Part shown: positions 5,352 through 12,298 of the stretch, piece by piece | How the letters are laid out: each line of letters opens with the position of its first letter | Numbering within the stretch: the first letter of the stretch is position 1 | Assembly (NCBI GenBank): GCA_045660385.1 | Contig: JAZRDT010000059.1 | Span: 1-14,418 of the forward strand | DNA: 14,418 nucleotides | Direction of reading: 5' to 3' | Origin: UBA1189 sp045660385 | GTDB taxonomy: Bacteria > Bacteroidota > Bacteroidia > Bacteroidales > Bacteroidaceae | Program-made: the position numbers and the translations under genes | The notes under the pieces: model-generated | Database searches by the model: none | Seen by the model: the letters and a program-made list of their open reading frames with translations, nothing else | What the model was told of the DNA's origin: nothing

Positions 5352-8333
5352 TTGGTAGTGTCTTATGTGGGTATGACCACACAAGAAGTAACTATCCGTT
5401 CTTATGTGAAAGTAACCATGCAATCTGACGAAGAAGTGTTGGCAGAAGTTGTGGTTACGGCTGCCGGTATTCAGCGTACTGAACGTTCGTTGGGTTATTC
5501 GTTAACCAAGATTGATGCTGACGAAGCCTTGCAAAAGGCTGAACCTGACATGCTCCGTGCATTGGATGGTAAGATTGCGGGTGTGCAGGTGTCTGCTCCT
5601 TCTGGTGATGCAGGTAGTGCTACTCGTATCACGATTCGTGGTAACTCGTCGTTCACTGGTAACAATCAGCCTCTGTATGTGGTAGATGGAGTCCCCTATA
5701 GTAATAGTGGAACAAGTGCTTCGGGACGTGGTGCTGATGGTAGTGGCTCGTACGGTAGTGGTATCTCTACGCTCGACCCGAATGATATCGAGAGCATGAG
5801 CGTATTGAAAGGTGCTGCAGCTGCTGTTCTTTATGGCTCACGTGCAGCCAATGGTGTTATCTTGATTACTACCAAGTCTGGTTCAAAGCAGAGGAAAGAC
5901 AAGAGAGGCGTAGAGGTAACATTCAATGGCTCATATGCAACAGAAACTGTGGCTTCGCTTCCCGACTACCAGAACACATATGGTCAAGGTTACGACTTCC
6001 AGTTCAGTGGAAGTAATGGATCTTGGGGACCTGCTTTCACACCCGGTGCCACCATGCCCATGTATTCAGAGATTGCCAAGTATTATCCTGATTTGGCTCT
6101 TCAACTCTATCCTGACCTGAATGGCGAGATCCCTTACCAGGCTTATCCTAACAATGTAAGAGATTTGTTCGACACTGGTAGCATCTGGGATGGTTCGGTA
6201 AATATTCAGAGCAGTAATGACAGAGGAAATTTCAACGTGACCGTATCACGTACCGCTCAAGATAGCTATATCCCTGGTTCTGAATTTGACCGCTATTCAT
6301 TCAGTGTGGGTGGTAACAGCAGACTGAGTAATGGTATTCGCGTAGGAGGTAATATGTCGTATGCCTTTACAGACCAAGTCGGCTCCATGTATGGTAGCAA
6401 CCAGTCAAGTTCTGAATTGGGTGGTTTGTCTTCATTGGCTCGTGCATTCATCATGCCCCGTAGCTGGGATATCCAGAACTTCCCTTACCAAACTCCTGAT
6501 GGTGACAACCTGTTATTCCAGCTTTCTTCACAAGCCAACAACCCTTACTGGGCTTGGGAGAACGACTATATCCAGTCTGCTCAGAAGCGTTTCGTCGCTA
6601 ATGTAAATGCAGGATATGACTTTACCAAATGGTTGTCTTTGGACTACAATCTCGGTTTGAATGACTATACTCTTGACCGTAAGAAAATAATCGACCTCGG
6701 CTCACGTGGTTATGCAGGTAAAGGATACATTAGCAGAGGTGTAAGTAACATTGAGGAATGGGAATCTACCCTTCTGCTGTCGGCCAACAAACGTTTTGGA
6801 GACTTTGGTTTGAAAGCGACTCTGGGTCACAACTACAACCAATATACATCAAATGGCTTTAGCGCCAGTGGTTTGGAAATTGTAAACTCGGATATCTATG
6901 CAATTGACAATACAAAATCACAAGTAGCAGCAGAGACCTTCTCAAAAAAACGTAAATGGGGCTTGTTTGCAGATGTGTTGTTGGACTATAAGTCTTGGGC
7001 TTTCTTGAATCTCTCAGGACGTAACGATATCTCTTCAACATTACCTATTGAGAACAACAGTTTCTTCTATCCTGCAGTATCGGGCTCTGTAGTGTTTACC
7101 GAAGCTCTTGGCATTCAGGATAGTTTTTTGAATTTTGGTAAGTTGCGTGCAAGCTGGGCTAAGGTTGGTAACGATGCAGGCCCTTACTACAATAATGGCA
7201 CATATTCAATCGGAAGCCCTTATATGGGACAGGGATTGATGGAGTTACCCACATTGCTTTATGATCCTCTTTTGGAACCTGAGTTTACTAAGGAGGTTGA
7301 AACAGGTCTGGAACTGAAGTTCTTTGGCGGTCGCATTGGTCTCGACGCTACCTACTACAACCGTATCTCAGATAATCAGATTGGAACAAAGTCATTACCT
7401 GCATCTTCGGGTTATAGTGCATACGTTACTAACTTCGGTTCTATTCGTAACAGAGGTTTTGAAGTAGGCTTGGATCTCGTACCAGTGATGACACGCCATT
7501 TCAAATGGAATATGTATGCAACATTTACCAAAAACCAATCAGAAGTGTTGTCTTTGGCCGATGGCGTAGACAAGATTTACATCGGTGGTGACTTTGCTAC
7601 ACCAAAACCAGTGTTGATGGTAGGTCAGCCCTATGGTGTGCTTGAAGGTGCGATGATTGCTCGCGATGAAAACGGAACCCCGCTCGTAGACCCTGCAAGC
7701 GGTATGTATATCAACTCTACGGAAACTGGAATTATCGGTGATCCCAATCCTGATTTCAAGGCTAGCTTGATGAATACACTCGCATACAAAAACTGGTCAT
7801 TGAACTTTATGTTTGATTTCCAGAAAGGCGGTTGTGTATATAGTACCTACTTGACCGACCTTCTCGGTCGCGGTGTAACCAAGGATACAGAGAATCGTCT
7901 GGGTACCCGTATTCTTCCCGGTGTATATGGTGACCCCAATACTGGCACACCTTTGCTTGATACGGAAGGAAACAAAATTCCTAACACAACAGCACTGCAG
8001 GAAGCCGACCTCTGGTTCTCAAGTGGAACATACTCAACATTTGCCATCAATTCAGTGGATGAGATGGCGTGCTATGATGCCACAGTACTTCGCTTGCGTG
8101 AGGTAACCCTCAACTACTCTTTCCCCAAGAAATGGATGCAGAAGATTAAACTCACAGCTATGGATCTCTCTTTGGTAGGACGCAACTTGTGGTTCTTTGC
8201 TCCGAATGTCCCCAAACACTCAGGCTATGACCCCACCAGTAACTCATATGGTGAGACCAACGTTCAGGGTATCGACTACACCTCGGCTCCTGCAACACGA
8301 AGAATTGCTGCCAATGTTAGAATAACCTTTTAA
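5352..8333 (+). CDS. SusC/RagA-family TonB-dependent outer-membrane transporter, 5'-truncated
   Basis: This 993-codon frame encodes most of a SusC-type beta-barrel importer. SusC-like homology is clear from SAKTLVVSYVGMTTQEV (codons from about 5337), the last strand of the N-terminal carboxypeptidase-regulatory-like domain. Then come a TonB-box-like VVVTAAG (33-39), the plug domain (about 45-175, with LYVVDGVPYSN and VLKGAAAAVLYGSRAANGV) and the barrel, ending in the typical aromatic terminus NVRITF. Missing are the signal peptide and roughly 80 residues before it. The frame reaches a stop at 5325-5327, and no start codon with a secretion signal exists; the TTG at 5352 is only nominal. Without export it should be non-functional. 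SusD begins 14 bp after the stop. The barrel frame is otherwise undamaged, implying recent truncation or a silent cassette. Confidence 0.9.
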   Translation: MVVSYVGMTTQEVTIRSYVKVTMQSDEEVLAEVVVTAAGIQRTERSLGYSLTKIDADEALQKAEPDMLRALDGKIAGVQVSAPSGDAGSATRITIRGNSSFTGNNQPLYVVDGVPYSNSGTSASGRGADGSGSYGSGISTLDPNDIESMSVLKGAAAAVLYGSRAANGVILITTKSGSKQRKDKRGVEVTFNGSYATETVASLPDYQNTYGQGYDFQFSGSNGSWGPAFTPGATMPMYSEIAKYYPDLALQLYPDLNGEIPYQAYPNNVRDLFDTGSIWDGSVNIQSSNDRGNFNVTVSRTAQDSYIPGSEFDRYSFSVGGNSRLSNGIRVGGNMSYAFTDQVGSMYGSNQSSSELGGLSSLARAFIMPRSWDIQNFPYQTPDGDNLLFQLSSQANNPYWAWENDYIQSAQKRFVANVNAGYDFTKWLSLDYNLGLNDYTLDRKKIIDLGSRGYAGKGYISRGVSNIEEWESTLLLSANKRFGDFGLKATLGHNYNQYTSNGFSASGLEIVNSDIYAIDNTKSQVAAETFSKKRKWGLFADVLLDYKSWAFLNLSGRNDISSTLPIENNSFFYPAVSGSVVFTEALGIQDSFLNFGKLRASWAKVGNDAGPYYNNGTYSIGSPYMGQGLMELPTLLYDPLLEPEFTKEVETGLELKFFGGRIGLDATYYNRISDNQIGTKSLPASSGYSAYVTNFGSIRNRGFEVGLDLVPVMTRHFKWNMYATFTKNQSEVLSLADGVDKIYIGGDFATPKPVLMVGQPYGVLEGAMIARDENGTPLVDPASGMYINSTETGIIGDPNPDFKASLMNTLAYKNWSLNFMFDFQKGGCVYSTYLTDLLGRGVTKDTENRLGTRILPGVYGDPNTGTPLLDTEGNKIPNTTALQEADLWFSSGTYSTFAINSVDEMACYDATVLRLREVTLNYSFPKKWMQKIKLTAMDLSLVGRNLWFFAPNVPKHSGYDPTSNSYGETNVQGIDYTSAPATRRIAANVRITF

Positions 8334-8347
8334 TCGAATTAGCGAAT

Positions 8348-10024
8348 ATGAAAAAGAATATATGTAAAATATTAGGGGTAGGTCTGTTGGCACTGACATT
8401 CAACAGCTGTGACTTGGATATCAATCAAGACCCTTATGCAGTAACCCAATTGGATTATGCACAATTGCTCACCGCTGCTGAGTATGAGGTAGCAGCTACT
8501 TTTAGCGAGGGGTATTATTTGAATGCAAACTTCTCGGCTTACGTACACCATACGGTAAGTAGAGAAATTGACAACTACGCATTGACCTCTTCATACTCGA
8601 CACTTGGCAACACTTGGGCACAGGCATATCGCTATGCGTTGAAGAATTGCGATGAATTGATTTCTTTAGGCGATGCCAATGATAATCTAATATATGCAGG
8701 TATCGGGCGTGTGCTGAAAGTGCATACTGCAATGGCTATGGTAGACCTTTGGGGCGACATCCCTTATAGTGAGTTTAATGTTGCAGGTATTGAGACACCT
8801 AAAGCTGACAAGAGTGAAGCAATCTACAACGAATTGTTGAAGATGATTAATGCCGCCATTGAAAACTTCAAAGACACTCAAGCGACCAATACACTGAAGC
8901 CATCAGCAAACGACCTTTTCTATAAAGGAGATAAGGATAAATGGCTCAAGGCTGCTAATACGCTAAAGTTAAAGCTGCTTGTACAGTCACGCAATGCAAA
9001 GGATAAGATTTCCGATTGGAAGAAAGAGTTGGATGCAGTTATCGCAGAAAACAACTTTATCGGTGATGATGAAGATTTGCAGTTCCCTCACAGTACAGCC
9101 AAGACTCCGATGGATGAGCGTAAGTTCGGATTTGTTGATGAATACGAAGGCTCCCAGAAGGGTGTATGGATTAGCCCCTGGTTCTACGAAATCCTCAATG
9201 GGTTGACCTACAATGTAAAGAATAATCCGATGACAGGTATCAAAGATCCTCGTGTGCCTTACTATTATGTTAATCAGTTGACAACTGAAGCAGAGGCCGT
9301 TAATGATACAGACTATCGTGATGGGGCATTCGTATCTATCATGATGGGTAGCCTCTCAGGAAAGTCAAGCGCGACTCAGGATGCTTCAATGACTTGTATC
9401 GGTATTTATCCCGTAGGTGGTAAGTATGATGATGGTAATGGTTGTAAGATTGGTCCTAACTCTGGAACCGGAATTGCACCAGACAAGATGCTTCAGGCCT
9501 ACTCGGTACCTTTCATGATGGCTGAGCTAGTATTGGCCAACGAAATCAGTGGTGATGCAAAGCTGTATCTTACCGATGGTATCAAGGCTTCTTTCTATCA
9601 CGTAAACATTGTCGCACAGGCTGCCAAGGGAAGTGCTACTGTTCCTGAAATCTCAGCAGAGGCACAAGCCGAATTCATTAATGATGTATGCGCCGCTTAT
9701 GATGCCGCTTCTGATGAAAGAAAGATGGAAATTGTAATGACCCAAAAGTGGGTGGCTAATTTCTACAACCCCGTAGAGGCATACAATGATATCCGTCGCA
9801 CAGGTTATCCCAAGCTCTTCACTGGTGAAGGTGGCAAGGCTTATTCTCCCTATACACAAACTGCTGTACCTGAAGCAAAGATTACTGAATATGAGGTTTC
9901 CAAGATTTTGGATTATCCGCGTATCATGTGGTATCCCAACAGCGAGGTTGATACCAATCCGAACATCAAGAATACCGGACGCGATGTAACCAAGCCCACT
10001 GTATTCTGGGATGTAGTTAAATAA
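8348..10024 (+). CDS. SusD/RagB-like outer-membrane substrate-binding lipoprotein (SusD-like_2 type)
   Basis: The 558-residue lipoprotein has the signal MKKNICKILGVGLLALTFNS and lipidation at Cys21, followed by acidic DLD, typical of surface-exposed Bacteroidetes lipoproteins. Landmarks are NQDPY near the N-terminus, MVDLWGDIPYSEF (131-143), the helical TPR-like segment WLKAANTLKLKLLVQSRN (from 199) and EAYNDIRRTGYPKL in the C-terminal third. These mark the SusD-like_2 branch of nutrient-binding partners that close over a SusC barrel. The substrate cannot be predicted. The gene begins 14 bp after the SusC stop without a Shine-Dalgarno and is 32 bp before the next lipoprotein gene. It looks intact, so the operon damage is confined to the SusC 5' end. 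Confidence 0.94.
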   Translation: MKKNICKILGVGLLALTFNSCDLDINQDPYAVTQLDYAQLLTAAEYEVAATFSEGYYLNANFSAYVHHTVSREIDNYALTSSYSTLGNTWAQAYRYALKNCDELISLGDANDNLIYAGIGRVLKVHTAMAMVDLWGDIPYSEFNVAGIETPKADKSEAIYNELLKMINAAIENFKDTQATNTLKPSANDLFYKGDKDKWLKAANTLKLKLLVQSRNAKDKISDWKKELDAVIAENNFIGDDEDLQFPHSTAKTPMDERKFGFVDEYEGSQKGVWISPWFYEILNGLTYNVKNNPMTGIKDPRVPYYYVNQLTTEAEAVNDTDYRDGAFVSIMMGSLSGKSSATQDASMTCIGIYPVGGKYDDGNGCKIGPNSGTGIAPDKMLQAYSVPFMMAELVLANEISGDAKLYLTDGIKASFYHVNIVAQAAKGSATVPEISAEAQAEFINDVCAAYDAASDERKMEIVMTQKWVANFYNPVEAYNDIRRTGYPKLFTGEGGKAYSPYTQTAVPEAKITEYEVSKILDYPRIMWYPNSEVDTNPNIKNTGRDVTKPTVFWDVVK

Positions 10025-10056
10025 CATGTATCACTTAATATCAAATATAAAGTAAT

Positions 10057-11028
10057 ATGAAATTGTCAAAATTATTCATAGCAGCAGCGCTTCCGCTCTT
10101 TATTGCAAGTTGTGAGCAGGAACTTCCTTACGACTTGGACGGAGTGACACAAAGTTTTGCTGTATCAATAAATAAGGCTGTAGGATCTGACTTATTGCTG
10201 AGTGCTGGAAGTACTGAAGGTGACTATAAACTGGTGTTAGAAGTTCCTGCAAACCAAGGAGATTACAAGGGTTTTTTCAAAGAGGCTCAAATCCTATGTG
10301 TGTTCACAGCCAAAGGTGAGGCTCCCACTTCTGCTGTAGTTGCAGAAGGAGTGACGTCATTCCCTGCTACAGTAACCCTCAGTTTGGTTGAAGTTTGCAA
10401 AGAACTGGGCATTGAGGCTCCTCAATTGGGTGATAAGATGGAGTTTACAACCAATATCGTGCACAAGGATGGTACAGTAGTTCCTGGTTGGACTGAAGTT
10501 ATGGGCTTTAACAATCGCAACGTAACCTATTTGCAGATGGAGGATGGCTCAAAGTACAACTATTGCGCCACTTATGCAGCATACGCTCCGTTGGATTTGA
10601 CCAAGTATGTTGATGGAACTGTTACATTTACAGAATCTGTTGGTAGCCCAGGTGAATATACCTACTCTGCTTCAATGATAGTGTTGCCTGAAATTCCAGA
10701 AGAGGTGGTGATGGCAGGATTTACCAAAGACGATTACCTCGGGTTGAAACTTACATTTGATTGGTATGGTATGGAACAGAATGTTGACTATTGCATCTAT
10801 CTTAATAAAAAAGATTATTCTGTGTCAGCTCCTAATCAAACAGTGCATCCTGATTATTATATAGAAGGTTACTCAGAGGTATATGGTAATGGTAAACTGA
10901 TATTCAAGGCCTTTAATGGTGCATTGGATACTGAAACCAATCTCTTGAAATATACAGTAACAGCAGACTGGCAGGTTTCTGCAGGAACATTGAGTTTCGG
11001 CGCAGACAACTACATGATTCAGTTCTAA
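10057..11028 (+). CDS. Outer-membrane lipoprotein of unknown fold, third gene of the SusCD operon
   Basis: The 323-residue protein starts with a lipoprotein signal, MKLSKLFIAAALPLFIAS, with Cys19 in a good lipobox (IASC) followed by EQE, which fits surface display. The mature part is rich in Thr, Val, Tyr and Gly in alternating strands, suggesting beta-sandwich domains. I recognise no named family. Its position directly after SusD matches SusE/SusF-like or surface glycan-binding accessory proteins, so substrate capture at the cell surface is inferred from context only. No catalytic motif is seen. The start ATG lacks a Shine-Dalgarno and is preceded by AT-rich sequence. A strong terminator begins 19 bp after the stop, making this the last gene of the operon. 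Confidence 0.82.
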   Translation: MKLSKLFIAAALPLFIASCEQELPYDLDGVTQSFAVSINKAVGSDLLLSAGSTEGDYKLVLEVPANQGDYKGFFKEAQILCVFTAKGEAPTSAVVAEGVTSFPATVTLSLVEVCKELGIEAPQLGDKMEFTTNIVHKDGTVVPGWTEVMGFNNRNVTYLQMEDGSKYNYCATYAAYAPLDLTKYVDGTVTFTESVGSPGEYTYSASMIVLPEIPEEVVMAGFTKDDYLGLKLTFDWYGMEQNVDYCIYLNKKDYSVSAPNQTVHPDYYIEGYSEVYGNGKLIFKAFNGALDTETNLLKYTVTADWQVSAGTLSFGADNYMIQF

Positions 11029-11046
11029 AGGATAAGACATAAAAAC

Positions 11047-11085
11047 AAAAGAGGCGGTGACGACACAAAAGTCATCGCTTCTTTT
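11047..11085 (+). terminator. Rho-independent terminator of the SusCD-lipoprotein operon
   Basis: A 15-bp stem, AAAAGAGGCGGTGAC with GTCATCGCTTCTTTT (two G-U pairs), surrounds a 9-nt loop, GACACAAAA. The TTTT at the end of the 3' arm gives the U-tract. Because the 5' arm starts with AAAA, it could also act on the opposite strand. Confidence 0.85.
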
Positions 11086-11346
11086 ATGCTTATAGCACGC
11101 GAATAAAAGTTTAAATGTAGTCTTTACCCGTTGTTTAATTCTCCTTCTAGGGTAGGAGGAATACCCTGGAAAAGGGGATGTAGTACGATTTTTGCGAACA
11201 ACACCTCCCCCCCCCCCCACCGCTAAGAGACTCCTTTATGAGCCTGAAGGTTCATTCGTCGCAACCAGCGCTTTCATGCCGCGTTGGTCCCTAATTTAAG
11301 GGCGCAATACAGAGACTCGAGTAGGCAACTATATTCTTACCAAAAT
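11086..11346. other. Intergenic region between two terminators, structured, no protein gene
   Basis: No credible coding frame is present. Visible elements are two overlapping hairpins and a poly-C tract at 11207-11218. The first hairpin is TCCTTCTA (11142-11149) with TAGGAGGA (11153-11160); the second is AGGGTA (11149-11154) with TACCCT (11162-11167). There is also a small hairpin GAGCC-TGAA-GGTTC (11240-11253). Bounded by terminators on both sides, it could hold a small RNA, but no consensus promoter was found and no known RNA family was recognised. Confidence 0.4.
11207..11218. repeat. Homopolymer tract of 12 C
   Basis: Twelve consecutive C bases follow ACACCT and precede ACCGC. Tracts this long are prone to slipped-strand length change and to sequencing error. 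It lies outside any gene, so any effect would be on a promoter or an RNA. Confidence 0.9.
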
Positions 11347-11375
11347 AAAAGAGGGCGTCAATGACGTCCTCTTTT
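11347..11375 (-). terminator. Rho-independent terminator of the valS operon (probably bidirectional)
   Basis: AAAAGAGGGCG pairs with CGTCCTCTTTT (one G-U pair), with CGTCA/TGACG overlapping at the apex. It lies 39 bp beyond the stop of the minus-strand coiled-coil gene. A-runs at one end and T-runs at the other make it usable from both strands. It resembles the terminator at 11047-11085: both start AAAAGAGG and are followed by TCTTTTATGCTT. Confidence 0.8.
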
Positions 11376-11414
11376 ATGCTTCTAACCTAAAGCTCACAGT
11401 TTACGGCTGAAAAC

Positions 11415-12293
11415 TTACTCCATCGTGAAGTTCTTCTCGCCTATCATCACGCCGTCGGCGAAGAGGTATACGGTGTACTCACCGGGGTGGAGGAACTCTT
11501 CGATGTCCCAATATACGGTAACGTTCTGCTCCTCGCCAGTGTACTCTATCAGCTTCTTGATGCTATACTCGAGTTTGGTATTCTCGTACTTGAAGGTACG
11601 TGAGGCATCTTTGGTGAGCACCGAGCCATCGGGCTTGGCAATACGTACATAGATGGTGCGTTCGCCCGTAGCGGCAGTGATGTTCTTGACAATGGTGAAG
11701 TCGATGACAAACTTGATGGCGCTCTTCACGCTTGTAGTGGCCTTGCCCTTCTTGTTGCGTGGCTCGATGCGGATGTTCGACGCGTCGAGCTGTGCTGCGA
11801 GGGTTACCTTGTCGCTGAGGTTCTTGGCCTCCTCTTGCAGAGTCTCTACCTTCTTGGTTGCCTCGGCATACTGGGTGCGCACGCGCTTGTTCTCCTTGGT
11901 GAGCTTCTCGTTCACCTGGTTGAGCGAGTCAATCTGCACTACATAGCTACGCATTACGGCACGCACGGTTTTCAACTCTTTCTTCAGACGAGTAATCTCG
12001 GCAGCATTGCTGGCCTTGGTGGCACGCAACTCCTCAAGCAACTGCTGGGTGCGCAACTTCTCACGTTCGAGCTGGGCTACGAGCGAGTCGTTGGTGAGGA
12101 GTATCTGCATCTCGTCGTACTGTGTAGCGAAGGTGCTGTATTCATTTTCCATCTCCTCCTTCTCCAACTCGAAGAGCTGCACCATCTCTTCATTGGCCTT
12201 GTTGGCTTGGGCGAGACGGATGCCGAGGAATGCCAGTGCTCCGATGAGGAGCACGGTACCGGTAATGATTATTGCTAATATTTTCTTGTTCAT
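11415..12293 (-). CDS. Membrane-anchored coiled-coil protein of unknown function
   Basis: The 292-residue protein has three parts. One N-terminal transmembrane helix (about 5-27) is followed by a long Glu/Lys/Gln-rich coiled coil (about 30-170, with heptad-like stretches such as ITRLKKELKTVRAV and LQEEAKNLSDKVTLAAQL). A beta-rich C-terminal domain (about 190-292, with ERTIYVRIAKPDGSVL and PGEYTVYLFADGVMIGEKNF) ends it. It resembles conserved hypothetical proteins of Bacteroides and relatives; I know no assigned role. It probably sits in the inner membrane with the coiled coil in the periplasm. It starts 5 bp after the valS stop with AAGG next to the ATG, so it is translated from the valS message, and a terminator follows 39 bp after its stop. 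Confidence 0.85.
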   Translation of the reverse strand: MNKKILAIIITGTVLLIGALAFLGIRLAQANKANEEMVQLFELEKEEMENEYSTFATQYDEMQILLTNDSLVAQLEREKLRTQQLLEELRATKASNAAEITRLKKELKTVRAVMRSYVVQIDSLNQVNEKLTKENKRVRTQYAEATKKVETLQEEAKNLSDKVTLAAQLDASNIRIEPRNKKGKATTSVKSAIKFVIDFTIVKNITAATGERTIYVRIAKPDGSVLTKDASRTFKYENTKLEYSIKKLIEYTGEEQNVTVYWDIEEFLHPGEYTVYLFADGVMIGEKNFTME

Positions 12294-12298
12294 CCTTG

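Noticed and set aside
10873..11220. Minus-strand 115-codon frame starting in the C tract
   Set aside because: It runs through the terminator at 11047-11085 and overlaps the lipoprotein gene; its glycine run is only the poly-C tract.
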